Of a stretch of 64,000 nt of DNA, positions 35,842 through 45,400 are shown one piece after another. The notes below the pieces were generated by a model. That model was not told the origin of the DNA, did not search any database, and saw nothing but the letters and a program-made list of their open reading frames with translations. The stretch spans positions 13,099 through 77,098 of the forward strand of contig JBKBHF010000015.1 in assembly GCA_046297695.1 (NCBI GenBank), written 5' to 3'. Source of the stretch: Permianibacter sp046297695 (GTDB lineage: Bacteria > Pseudomonadota > Gammaproteobacteria > Enterobacterales > Permianibacteraceae). Numbering within the stretch: position 1 is the stretch's first letter; each line of letters begins with the position of its first letter. The position numbers and the translations under genes were made by a program.

Positions 35842-36476
35842 GCGCGCACTCCCAGCACCAGTTCGCGCAACGGGGGGGTCGTGGCAACCGGTTGATGGCT
35901 GGTCAGCAGCACGCTGCCGCCGTCACTAATAAAGGATTCGATACGACGGCAGAGCCAGGCGGCGGCTTTGACGTCGAGCGCGGCAAACGGTTCATCCAGC
36001 AGCCAAAGCCCTGCCGGTTCGAGCAACAGGCGAGCAAGGCCGACCCGACGTTTCTGGCCAGCCGAGAGGCTGCCGACCCGGGCATCGAAATAGCGACCAA
36101 TGCCGACGGCCTGCAATGCGTCATCCAAAGAACAGAGCGCCGATTGCCCGCTCAGCCGGAGCAGGAACTGGAGGTTTTCTTCCACCGTCAGTTCCGGCTT
36201 CAACCCCAGCGCGTGACCGAGATAAATGCTGCGGCAACCGGGTGCAAGGCTGTAGCTGCCGGCCGCGGCCGGCGCCAAGCCAGCCAGTACCCGCAGCAGA
36301 CTGGTTTTGCCGGCACCGTTGGCGCCGAGCAAATGAACGCCCTCACCGCTGTGCACAGCGAATGAAAAGGCGGAGATGAGTTCGCGATCGCCACGCTGCA
36401 CCGACAGCGCCTCGACCTGCAGGCGAACGCTGGCAGCCGGGACGACAGGCTGGGAAAGCACGGCCGAATCCGTCAT
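35835..36476 (-). CDS. ccmA: Haem exporter ATP-binding protein CcmA
   Basis: A 213-residue ABC ATPase. Walker A is GANGAGKTSLL (about residues 54-64), the signature SLSAGQKRRVGLARLL and Walker B LWLLDEPFAALD, with the switch histidine in LTSHQP. With CcmB it uses ATP to release holo-CcmE from CcmCD. Its ATG overlaps the stop of the molybdopterin gene by four bases. Confidence 0.96.
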   Translation of the reverse strand: MTDSAVLSQPVVPAASVRLQVEALSVQRGDRELISAFSFAVHSGEGVHLLGANGAGKTSLLRVLAGLAPAAAGSYSLAPGCRSIYLGHALGLKPELTVEENLQFLLRLSGQSALCSLDDALQAVGIGRYFDARVGSLSAGQKRRVGLARLLLEPAGLWLLDEPFAALDVKAAAWLCRRIESFISDGGSVLLTSHQPVATTPPLRELVLGVRAC

Positions 36477-37036
36477 GAAGAGGCCGGCCGAAACGCTTTG
36501 ATCACGTCTGGATGCGTTTCCAGATACGGGCCACCGATGAGATCAATGCAGTACGGCACCGCCGGCATCACGGCTTCCAGGCAATCGCGGATGGCAGACG
36601 GCTTGCCCGGCAGGTTGATAATCAGGCAGCGCTCGGACGTACCGGCCAGCTGGCGCGACAGGATCGCCGTCGGCACCTTCTGCAGACTGACCGCCCGCAT
36701 CAATTCGCCGAAGCCATCGAGAATGCGCTCGCAGACGTCACGGGTCGCTTCCGGCGTGACATCGCGCGGTGCCGGGCCGGTGCCGCCGGTGGTGACAATC
36801 AGACAGCAGCCCTGGTCACGCAAGTCACGCAAGGTGACGGCGATCAGGTCGCGTTCGTCCGGAATGACGCGTGGCAGCGGCTCAAATGGCGTTTTCAGCA
36901 TCCGCTGCAATTCGGCGAGGATGGCGGGGCCACCTTTGTCTTCATACTCGCCCCGGCTGGCCCGATCGGAAACCGTGACCACACCAATACGAACGGCAGC
37001 CGATACGACGGGGGCTGACTGGACGGACGCACTCAC
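36473..37036 (-). CDS. mog: Molybdopterin adenylyltransferase, MogA/MoaB family
   Basis: A 187-residue enzyme that activates molybdopterin with AMP before molybdenum insertion. The MoCF motifs are present: VSDRASRGEYEDKGGP, VTTGGTGPAPRDVTPEA and NLPGKPSAIRDCL. The start chosen is GTG 37036, eight bases after CGGAG; the frame is open to a TTG at 37054. It leads the ccm operon with a four-base overlap into ccmA, linking molybdenum cofactor and cytochrome c maturation in one transcript. Confidence 0.9.
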   Translation of the reverse strand: MSASVQSAPVVSAAVRIGVVTVSDRASRGEYEDKGGPAILAELQRMLKTPFEPLPRVIPDERDLIAVTLRDLRDQGCCLIVTTGGTGPAPRDVTPEATRDVCERILDGFGELMRAVSLQKVPTAILSRQLAGTSERCLIINLPGKPSAIRDCLEAVMPAVPYCIDLIGGPYLETHPDVIKAFRPASS

Positions 37037-37187
37037 GCGTGAAACTCCGGACAAGGGCGACGGGAAATCGGCGCCTATAATACCAGCGTGTCACCGCCAC
37101 GCGGTCCCGATCTGGATCAATTGCCCGACCGGTTTGTCCGCTTGCTGATTTGATCACAACCAATACCGCGAGCTGACGATCACCACC

Positions 37188-38609
37188 ATGGTCCTGCCCA
37201 CCCTGCCCCTGTCCCCCACCGTCGCGGTCACGGTGTCGGACCTGCGCAGCCTGCGCCAGCTGGCGGAATCCGGCCAGCTGAAAACCTGGCAGGCAGGCGC
37301 CATCCTCGATGTCGTGGTCAATCGCCGCGACGGGAATCTGCTTGTATTGACCAGCAAACAGGGCCCGATCAGCCTGCCGGTGCCGGCCGACCGGCCGTTT
37401 CCGCCGGGCACGGCACTGCAGCTGCAGATCCTGGCACTGGCACCACTACAGGTTCAGCTCCGGCCGGCCAACCCGTTGGCGTCGCCAGCGGCGCCTTCAA
37501 CTAGTACCGGCCTGTTATCGGTGGCAAGTGCGAGCGCTGTCCTGGCCGGAACCGCAGCGGCGAGCGCCGGTCCGGCGGGCACAAGGCCTGCCTTGCCGGC
37601 GGCTACCTTGGCAGCCCCGCCGGAACCCGAGCCGGTTTTGCGCCTTTTGCAGGAACACTTGCGCAACGTGCTCCAACCGGGGCTCAGCGAGGCCACGCCA
37701 AGTCGGCAAGCCGCATTGACGCAGCCGCTCGTCGAGTGGCTGAGCCGCGTCAGCAACTGGCAATCATCGGCCGAGCTGGAATCAATGCCAGCGAACTCGC
37801 TGCCCGCGTTGGCGTGGCAACTGTTGCAGTCGCTCCCCCCGGCCGACCAGGCTGGCGAGCCGGATGCACTCGAACCGCTGCTGCGGCAGGTACTGTTCGG
37901 CCAGCCACCGGCCGCCAGCTCAGCCAATGCCGCCCGACCAACAGACAACGACTGGCTCGGCGCGCTGCTCAAGCTGTTGCAGGCGGCATCGGCAGCAACG
38001 GCATCACCGGCACAAGCGGCCAAAACGGCCGCAGCCATGCTGCCGGCCGGGCCCGGTCCGGCCATGACCAGCGGCGCCGAGCCGCTGAACAAGACCGCTG
38101 ATCGCCGTGGCGCCGAACCGCCGCCGCAAGGCGCCGCGCTGCCCTTACCGGGCGACGATGTGCTTGAGGAACTGGCCAGCCTGCTCGGCCGCCAGCAGCA
38201 ACAGTGGTTGAACAACGTCCAGCAGGATGGCCGCCAGCAGCCGCTGTACGCCGAACTGCTGCTCCGCCAGCAAGAGCGGCTCGACCGTGTCGAAATCAGT
38301 GTCCGGGCCGACCGCGACACGGATGCCGAAGCCGCCAGTGCGACACCGCATCATGTCGTCCGTCTGCGCTTCGACCTGCCCGGTCTCGGCATCTGCCAGT
38401 TCCTGCTCGATCTGCGTCAAGATGACCTGCAACTGCATTTCTACAGCGAAGATGCCGGCGCAGCCGCGGCTTTTGAACAACATCTGGACTGGCTCGCCCG
38501 CCAGTTGGCCGCCGATGGCGTGCAACTGAGCAGCGCCGCCAGCCATACCGTTGCCCAACTGCCCAGCTTGCAACCGATGGCCGAGCGAGGTCTGCATGTC
38601 CGGGTCTGA
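37188..38609 (+). CDS. FliK-like hook-length control protein, orphan
   Basis: A 473-residue protein. The N-terminal part (to about residue 90) is a small beta domain; the middle is Ala/Pro/Gln-rich and disordered-looking, as in molecular rulers; the last 100 residues form the Flg_hook-type domain (HHVVRLRFDLPGLGICQFLLDLRQDDLQLHFY). FliK controls substrate switching by contacting FlhB. The next gene encodes a FlhB cytoplasmic-domain homologue and overlaps it by 14 bases, so these two form a pair although no flagellar operon is present in the window. Confidence 0.82.
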   Translation: MVLPTLPLSPTVAVTVSDLRSLRQLAESGQLKTWQAGAILDVVVNRRDGNLLVLTSKQGPISLPVPADRPFPPGTALQLQILALAPLQVQLRPANPLASPAAPSTSTGLLSVASASAVLAGTAAASAGPAGTRPALPAATLAAPPEPEPVLRLLQEHLRNVLQPGLSEATPSRQAALTQPLVEWLSRVSNWQSSAELESMPANSLPALAWQLLQSLPPADQAGEPDALEPLLRQVLFGQPPAASSANAARPTDNDWLGALLKLLQAASAATASPAQAAKTAAAMLPAGPGPAMTSGAEPLNKTADRRGAEPPPQGAALPLPGDDVLEELASLLGRQQQQWLNNVQQDGRQQPLYAELLLRQQERLDRVEISVRADRDTDAEAASATPHHVVRLRFDLPGLGICQFLLDLRQDDLQLHFYSEDAGAAAAFEQHLDWLARQLAADGVQLSSAASHTVAQLPSLQPMAERGLHVRV

Positions 38610-38907
38610 GAACCAGCACGATCAGCCAACGCCGCGCACCGCAGCAGCGCTGCAATACGACGGCGAGCAAGCGCCTCGATTGGTCGCCAAAGGGCGCGGC
38701 GAACTGGCCGAGCAGATCATTGCGCTGGCCGAGCAGCACGGCGTCTACCTGCACGAAGACCCGTCACTGGCGCAGGCACTGCAAAACCTGCAGCTGAATC
38801 AGGAAATTCCGCGCAACTTGTATATCGCCATCGCCCGGGTGATTGCCTTTGCCTACTATCTGGATGGCCGGATGCCCGGGCAACCGAAGTCCGGCAGTTG
38901 GGAATGA
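38596..38907 (+). CDS. FlhB C-terminal-domain homologue (FlhX-like)
   Basis: A 103-residue protein equivalent to the cytoplasmic domain of FlhB/YscU export switch proteins: AAALQYDGEQAPRLVAKGRGELAEQII then EHGVYLHEDPSLAQAL and PRNLYIAIARVIAFAY. It has no membrane helices, and the self-cleaving NPTH sequence is absent because homology begins just after it. ATG 38596 lies inside the end of the FliK-like gene, so the two are co-translated. Confidence 0.85.
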   Translation: MSGSENQHDQPTPRTAAALQYDGEQAPRLVAKGRGELAEQIIALAEQHGVYLHEDPSLAQALQNLQLNQEIPRNLYIAIARVIAFAYYLDGRMPGQPKSGSWE

Positions 38908-39007
38908 AGCAGTCGGAGTTTGCGCTGCGCCATTTGTGACGCACTTGTCAATATTACAGTTTGCTGACGGCATCCCGTAAAATGCGCCGTCCCTCAAGGA
39001 GGCAGTC

Positions 39008-39685
39008 ATGCCGACCAATCCCCTACTCGATATTTTCGGTCGTTCCCCGGTGAAGCCCATGCAGGAACACATGGAGAAAATCCATGCCTGCGTCAGTGCG
39101 CTCGCCGAATTCATTGATGCAGTTTTTGCCGAAGACTGGCCACGCGCCACAGAAGCCCGCACCCGCATCGCCCAGCTGGAAAGCGATGCCGGCAAAATCA
39201 AACGCGACATCCGTCTGCATCTGCCCAAAAGCTTGTTCCTGGCAATGGATCGTTCCGATCTGCTGGAACTGCTGTCGATGCAAGACCGTATCGCCAGCCG
39301 CGCCAAAGATATCTCCGGCCTGATCCTCGGCCGCAAGATGGTGTTCCCGGCCAATATCCAGTCGCTGTATCGGCAATTCCTGGAGCGCTCGATCGGCGCC
39401 TCCAAGCAAGCGCTGAAAGCCATTCACGAACTCGACGAGCTGGTGGAAACCGGCTTCCGTGGCCGCGAAGTCGCGCTGGTGGAAGCGATGATCGATGAGC
39501 TCGGTCAGATCGAGCAGGAAACCGATGACTTGCAAGTGAAAGTCCGGGCGGCCCTGTTTGAAGTCGAGAAAACCATGAACCCGATCGATGCGATGTTCCT
39601 GTACCGCATCCTCGACTGGACCGGCGATCTTGCCGACCGTTCGCTGTCGGTTGGCAACCGGCTCGAAATTCTCGTCGCCCAATAA
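39008..39685 (+). CDS. DUF47/PhoU-like (TIGR00153) protein paired with a phosphate transporter
   Basis: A 225-residue all-helical cytoplasmic protein resembling PhoU, with FGRSPVKPMQEHMEKIH at the start and the LLSMQDRIASRAKDISGLI core. A good ribosome site (AAGGAGG) precedes ATG 39008 by five bases. It is followed after 18 bp by a PiT-type transporter, the standard pairing; members are thought to regulate that transporter. Confidence 0.9.
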   Translation: MPTNPLLDIFGRSPVKPMQEHMEKIHACVSALAEFIDAVFAEDWPRATEARTRIAQLESDAGKIKRDIRLHLPKSLFLAMDRSDLLELLSMQDRIASRAKDISGLILGRKMVFPANIQSLYRQFLERSIGASKQALKAIHELDELVETGFRGREVALVEAMIDELGQIEQETDDLQVKVRAALFEVEKTMNPIDAMFLYRILDWTGDLADRSLSVGNRLEILVAQ

Positions 39686-39703
39686 CACGAGCGAGTCCGA
39701 CAC

Positions 39704-40972
39704 GTGAATATCATCATTGAACAGCACGCCACGATCCTGCTGATCCTAGCTTGTGCATTCGGCCTTTTCATGGCCTGGGGCATTGGTGCCAACGACGTTT
39801 CCAACGCGATGGGCACCTCGGTTGGATCGAAAGCGCTGACCATCAAGCAAGCGATCCTTGTTGCGGCGGTATTTGAATTCGCCGGAGCCTACCTCGCCGG
39901 TGGCGAAGTCACCAGCACCATTCGTGACGGCATTGTCGATGCCGAAGCGTTTGCCGGCAAAGGCGAACTATTGGCCTTTGGCATGATCGGCTCCCTGCTG
40001 GCCGCCGGCACCTGGCTGCTGATCGCGACCACTCGTGGCTGGCCGGTATCGACCACCCACTCCATCGTCGGCGCGATTGCCGGCTTCGCGGCCGTTGGCG
40101 TTGGCATGGACGCGGTCGAATGGGGCAAGTTCGGCACCATTGTGATCAGCTGGATCACCTCGCCGTTGTTGTCAGCCACCATCGCGTTCCTGATTTTCCG
40201 CAGCGTACAAGCCCTTATCCTGGATCAAGAACATCCGTTTGAACGCGCCAAGAAATTTGTGCCGTTCTACATGTTTGCGGTCGGCTTCATCATGTCCTAC
40301 GTGACGATGACCAAGGGTCTCAAGCACATCGGCCTGCCGCTCAACCAATGGCAATCCATTGCCCTTGCGGCCGTGATCGGCTTGGTCGTCATGGGCGTCG
40401 GCACCCTGCTGCTTCGCCGCATCAAACTCGACCCGGCGTCGGACGCGCATTTCCATTTCGCCAGCGTTGAACGCGTGTTTTCCGTGCTGATGATTTTCTC
40501 CGCCTGCGCAATGGCGTTTGCCCACGGCTCGAATGACGTCGCCAACGCCATCGGCCCGATCGCGGCAGTTGTCGGCGTGGTGCAGACCGGTGGCGTCATC
40601 ATGGCCAAATCGAGTCTACCAAGCTGGATCTTGCTGCTCGGCGCCGTCGGTATCGTCATCGGTCTCGCCACTTACGGCTACAAAGTCATTGCCACCATCG
40701 GTGACAAGATCACCGAGCTGACCCCGACCCGCGGTTTCTCGGCGGAATTTTCCACCGCCACCGCTGTCGTCGTTGCCTCCGGTCTCGGCATGCCGATCTC
40801 GACCACTCACACACTGGTAGGTGCCGTCGTCGGCGTCGGCCTCGCCCGTGGTATCGGCGCCCTGAATCTGCACGTCGTGCGCAACATCTTCATGTCCTGG
40901 CTCATCACCGTTCCAGCCGGCGCCGGGCTTTCTATCCTGTTCTTCCTGATCATGCGTGCGCTGTTTACTTGA
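39704..40972 (+). CDS. pit: Low-affinity inorganic phosphate transporter, PiT family
   Basis: A 422-residue membrane protein with about ten helices and the duplicated PiT signature: GANDVSNAMGTSVGSKALT near residue 29 and GSNDVANAIGP near residue 270. The paired STTHSIVGAI and STTHTLVGAVVG motifs are also present. It imports metal-phosphate complexes using the proton gradient. GTG 39704 is used; the ribosome site is weak, suggesting coupling to the DUF47 gene 18 bp upstream. A strong terminator follows. Confidence 0.94.
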   Translation: MNIIIEQHATILLILACAFGLFMAWGIGANDVSNAMGTSVGSKALTIKQAILVAAVFEFAGAYLAGGEVTSTIRDGIVDAEAFAGKGELLAFGMIGSLLAAGTWLLIATTRGWPVSTTHSIVGAIAGFAAVGVGMDAVEWGKFGTIVISWITSPLLSATIAFLIFRSVQALILDQEHPFERAKKFVPFYMFAVGFIMSYVTMTKGLKHIGLPLNQWQSIALAAVIGLVVMGVGTLLLRRIKLDPASDAHFHFASVERVFSVLMIFSACAMAFAHGSNDVANAIGPIAAVVGVVQTGGVIMAKSSLPSWILLLGAVGIVIGLATYGYKVIATIGDKITELTPTRGFSAEFSTATAVVVASGLGMPISTTHTLVGAVVGVGLARGIGALNLHVVRNIFMSWLITVPAGAGLSILFFLIMRALFT

Positions 40973-40984
40973 ACGCATAACAAT

Positions 40985-41015
40985 AAAAAAAGGCCGCAAG
41001 CATGCGGCCTTTTTT
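40985..41015. terminator. Bidirectional terminator between pit and the hlyD-like gene
   Basis: A run of seven A, GGCCGC, loop AAGCAT, GCGGCC, then six T. It serves the convergent pit and adaptor genes. Confidence 0.93.
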
Positions 41016-41035
41016 ATCACATATAGAAACGTGGA

Positions 41036-42367
41036 TTACCGCTCTCGTGCCGCTTCATCCATCCGCCCCAAAACCGGCGACAGCAAGTACTCCATCAGCG
41101 TGCGTTTACCGGTATGAATTTCGGTGACAGTTGTCATGCCGCTGCCGAGGGGGATCTGCTTGTTGCCGGCCAGAATGGAATGCTTTTCCAGTGCAACCCG
41201 GGCAGAGAAGACCAGCCCCAGCTGCTCATGCTGAATGGCATCATTACTAATCGACACAATCTTTCCTGGCAATGTTCCGTATCGCGTAAACGGAAAAGAA
41301 TCAACCTTTACAGACACCGTCTGCCCATCTTCAACAAAACCAATATCCTTGTTCAGCACCAGCGCTTCGACTTCAATGCCACCGTCCTGCGGAACAATGA
41401 CCAACAGCTTCTCGGCTGGCGTCACCACACCACCAATAGTATGCACCGCCAATTCCTGTACCACACCGGCGACTGGCGCGCGCAACAGCTGATAGGCACT
41501 GCGCTGATTGGCTTTGATGTTTTCCTGCAACAGGCTGTCACGTCTTTGTTCCGCCTCTGAGACGCGCTCCAAAGCGAGCTTTCTGTATTCCGCTTTTAAT
41601 CCCTTGAGTTGAGCCAGTATCTGCTCGACTTCGGCTTCAACTGCCGCACGTTGTGCACGAGCGACCTCCAGATCTTGTTTGGCGGTTATCAGGCGCTCTT
41701 CCTGTTCCAACCACTGGTGTTCAGCTACCAGCTTTTTCTCGGCAAGCTCCCGGAGGGACTCTGTGCGTTGACTGATGATGGGCAAGGTCTGTTCAAGCCG
41801 GAACTCCGTTTGCACCAGAGCCTCGCGCTCAGCCCGCTTGCTGATCTCTGACTGTGTCAATGCCGCGCGCTTCTGCTGGTACTCGTCGATAAGACCCGAC
41901 ACAAACTGACGGTCAACCGCGCCCAACGTACTGGGCAGTTGGCGCTCTGCCCCGTCCAAGTAGGCCAGGAAGCTCTTGTAGCGGTTGACTTCGCGCGCGG
42001 CAGCGTCTTGCTCGCCTTTGACCCGGCTGGCATCGGCCTCTGCCGACGTCGCGTCAAGCTCCACGAGCACATCGCCAGCTTTGACGAGGCTGCCATCCCG
42101 AACGTGGATGGCGCGAACCACGCCAAGTTCGGTCGGCTGAATCACCTTGGTGCGATCACTCACCACCACTTTACCGGGTGCAACGGCAACAATGTCGACC
42201 TCGCCCAAACAAGCCCACAACACTGCCAAAAAAAACAGACCGCACAGCAGCCACAGCACTTTGCGGGCCAACGGATTGGGTGGGGATTCTTCGATTTCTG
42301 CCGCGGCAGGTAAAAAGGCATACTCCGGCGCGTCAGACTTTAGGGGGTTCATATTCCTACCAAGCAT
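41036..42367 (-). CDS. Type I secretion membrane-fusion protein, HlyD family
   Basis: A 443-residue periplasmic adaptor linking an inner-membrane ABC exporter to a TolC-type channel. A cytoplasmic tail of about 35 residues is followed by one membrane helix (VLWLLCGLFFLAVLWACLG). A lipoyl-like half (VVVSDRTKVIQPTELGVVRAI, VRDGSLVKAGDVLVELDAT), a long coiled coil (residues about 115-285) and a beta-barrel end (VEALVLNKDIGFVEDGQ, then GMTTVTEIHTGKRTLMEYLLSPV) complete it. It lies 64 bp downstream of the giant RTX gene, its presumed cargo. ATG 42352 is an alternative start. No tolC is present. Confidence 0.93.
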   Translation of the reverse strand: MLGRNMNPLKSDAPEYAFLPAAAEIEESPPNPLARKVLWLLCGLFFLAVLWACLGEVDIVAVAPGKVVVSDRTKVIQPTELGVVRAIHVRDGSLVKAGDVLVELDATSAEADASRVKGEQDAAAREVNRYKSFLAYLDGAERQLPSTLGAVDRQFVSGLIDEYQQKRAALTQSEISKRAEREALVQTEFRLEQTLPIISQRTESLRELAEKKLVAEHQWLEQEERLITAKQDLEVARAQRAAVEAEVEQILAQLKGLKAEYRKLALERVSEAEQRRDSLLQENIKANQRSAYQLLRAPVAGVVQELAVHTIGGVVTPAEKLLVIVPQDGGIEVEALVLNKDIGFVEDGQTVSVKVDSFPFTRYGTLPGKIVSISNDAIQHEQLGLVFSARVALEKHSILAGNKQIPLGSGMTTVTEIHTGKRTLMEYLLSPVLGRMDEAARER

Positions 42368-42389
42368 TCAACTTCGGAAACAGAACGGA

Positions 42390-42424
42390 ACGGAGTGACA
42401 AGCTAAACCGGCCTGTCACTCCGT
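42390..42424 (-). terminator. Hairpin between the RTX gene and hlyD-like gene
   Basis: A perfect 11-bp inverted repeat: ACGGAGTGACA (42390-42400) and TGTCACTCCGT (42414-42424). It begins eight bases past the RTX stop, and on that strand is followed by only scattered T, so it probably attenuates but does not block transcription into the adaptor gene. Confidence 0.6.
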
Positions 42425-42431
42425 TACGCGG

Positions 42432-45400
42432 TTAGAGCACAGCTCGGCTCTCTGGTCGATGGACAGCGCTGACCGTCAACCAGTTCGGTTCTGCATGCTG
42501 CTCTCGCGCCGACATCAACGCGCTGTCCGACTCCGCACCGAACGATGCCATGGCTTGGGTCAGTTGCAGCAAATCGTTTGCCAGGAACTTCGTTGTCATC
42601 AGACGACTGCCCTCCGTGATCTGACTACCGGATGAGCCCCCTGTTGTCACCTGGCCACTGGCACTGGCATCAACCAGGCTCTGGATCTGTGTCCGATTCC
42701 AAGTAACGCCGCCGTCGGTGAATCGAATGCCGGTTAGCTGATTTGCGGTCGCCGCAAAGTACCCGGTGATCGTGACCGTATCAGTGGTACCAACGACTTG
42801 AACGATCAAATCGTTGTTGCCGACACCACCACGGCTCAGGACAACATCGCTGGTCGAAATGCCCGTAGCCAACTGCAGCAAATCGGTGCGCGTTGTGGCG
42901 GTATCGTAGAACGAGACCACATCTTGGCCATCGCCACGACCAAAGAACACAGTGTCATTCCCTGTTCCAGCAGTGATGGTGTCGCTTCCGGTTCCCCCAG
43001 TAATTTGATCCGAACCACTCCCGCCCTTGATTACATCATTGCCTGTATCGCCAAAAAGCAGATCATTTCCATCATTACCGTAAATAGCGTCATTCCCATC
43101 GCCGCCGCGCATGGTGTCGACGCCACTTACGGCCGCATCGGAAGTGGTATACGCGCCATACAATGTGTCGTCCCCAGAGCCCCCATCAATGGAGTCATTG
43201 CCATAGCCGCCGGCAATCACGTCATTTCCGCCGTCACCAAAGATGGTGTCGGTTCCGGCAACCGTGCTGGCAGTATTTGTGCTGTCACCATACAGGAAGT
43301 CGCCGTCATCGCCACCACGGATAACGTCACTACCAGAACCACCAACAATGGTATCTATACCGGCGTCACCATACAGCGAGTCGCCACCATCGTTGCCATA
43401 AATCTTGTCATCCCCAGCACCACCATGAAGCGTATCAACACCACTCACCGCCGTATCACTGGTTGTGTACGCGCCGTAGATTGTGTCATCACCATCACCA
43501 CCGAATGCGGTATCCGTACCATAGCCGGCGTAGATGAAGTCATTTCCGCCCTCTCCATAGAGAGTGTCGTTACCGCTCAGCGTGCTGATCGAACTGGTGC
43601 TATCGCCATAAAGTCTGTCATTGCCCTCGCCACCGTAGAGAGCATCGTCACCGGTTCCTCCGTTCAGTGAATCCGCACCTCCGAGACCAAGAACCGTATC
43701 ATTTCCTGCCAGCGCATTAATCGTATCAGCCTCTTCATCCTGACCAACCAGCCAATCGTCACCTGCCGTAGGACTGTTGAGAACGGACATGATCTGGTCC
43801 ATGCTCAGACTCTGGTCTAGGAAATAAACTGCAGACAATGCGTTAACCGGGTTTGAGAGCGCAAACAATCCAGAAACCGTGACACGGTCCGGACTGCCAA
43901 TGGTTTCGATAACAAGATCGTTGCCATTTCTGTAGATACGGGCATTGCTGCGATAAAGTCTATCCAGCAGAATGACATCGCCAGCTGACGCGCCATCTTC
44001 CGTAACACGAATGACATCGTTGCCGTCGCCGGCTCTAAATTGATACCAATCTTGCCCTAATCCACCCTCAAGAATATCGTCCCCAGCATCTCCTGAAATC
44101 GTATCGTCTTCGGAGCCACCGAATATGTAGTCATCTCCATTTCCGCCATAGAGAGAGTCATAACCATCACCGCCATCTATCGAGTCGTCTCCATTCCCGC
44201 CAATGGCAACGTCGTTCCCACCCAGCAGCGTCAACTGATCGTTGCCAGCCCCACCGCCCATGGTTTCGTCCGCATCGGTTCCAACGAGGTTGTCAGCAAC
44301 AACCTCCATACCAAAGGCATTCGAAAGCAGTGTCTGGTAATCCCACGTAACACCATCCGCGAATCGGACAGCCGTAATACCAATAAACGCCGGGTTGTAG
44401 AAAAAGCCCGACAATGAAACCGTTTCACCCGTTGCATTGAGGGTGAACACCAGGTCATCGGTTCCTGTAATAGGGTTAACTTGACGTGAAAGTGAAACAT
44501 CCGAGGCGCCGATACCCGCGCCAAAATGCAACTCTTCAAACTGACTGAAAGCGCCGTTTTGGTAGGAGATGATACGATCATGGCCATCTCCGACATTGAA
44601 GAGATAAACATCGACCCCACTGAGGCCACCACCGCCACCGCCGGTCAATTCGTCGTCGCCAGCACCGCCAGCAATGACATCGGCCCCATCACCACCAAGG
44701 ATCACATCATTCCCGAGACCGCCGTTCAACAAGTCATTACCTGACCCACCATCAATACGGTCATTACCCGCATCGCCATACAGCCGATCATCACCGCCAT
44801 TTCCGGAGATGTTGTCGTCTCCATTCAGGGCGCTGTAGTTTTCATCTGTATAGGTACCATTAAACGTGTTGTTTGTATCATCCCCGCTTTGCCAGATGTG
44901 GCCGGCGATAGTCTCGGTGTTCCAGCGCTCGGAATTTGCAAATCGGAACTCGTCAAACTGGTAGGCAATGCTGCTAAACCAATCGGTTATAACGAGGCTG
45001 TCTCCCGATGAGATGATCTCAATTAGCAACGAATTGCCGGTACGAACCAAGCGCAGGTCATCTGGCTCAACACCGGCACCGAACTCCAGAATGTCCTGTG
45101 GCCCGTAGGCAAAATCGACCGTGCCGATCACGTCATGGCCAGCACCAATACCGAACACATAGGTATCGCGACCAGTACCGCCATCAAGCCAATCGTTTCC
45201 AGCGCCACCAATGAGTCGATCGTCGCCATCACCGCCATGGAGGTGGTCGTCGCCGTTACCACCACTCAGCTCATCATTTCCACTTGAATCGCCGCCACTC
45301 GTTGTCATGCCGCCCATCAGTGTATCGTTGCCGTCGCCACCCAGAAGCGTGTCAGCACCCAAACCGCCATAAACCGCATCATCACCGTCTCCGGCATCAA

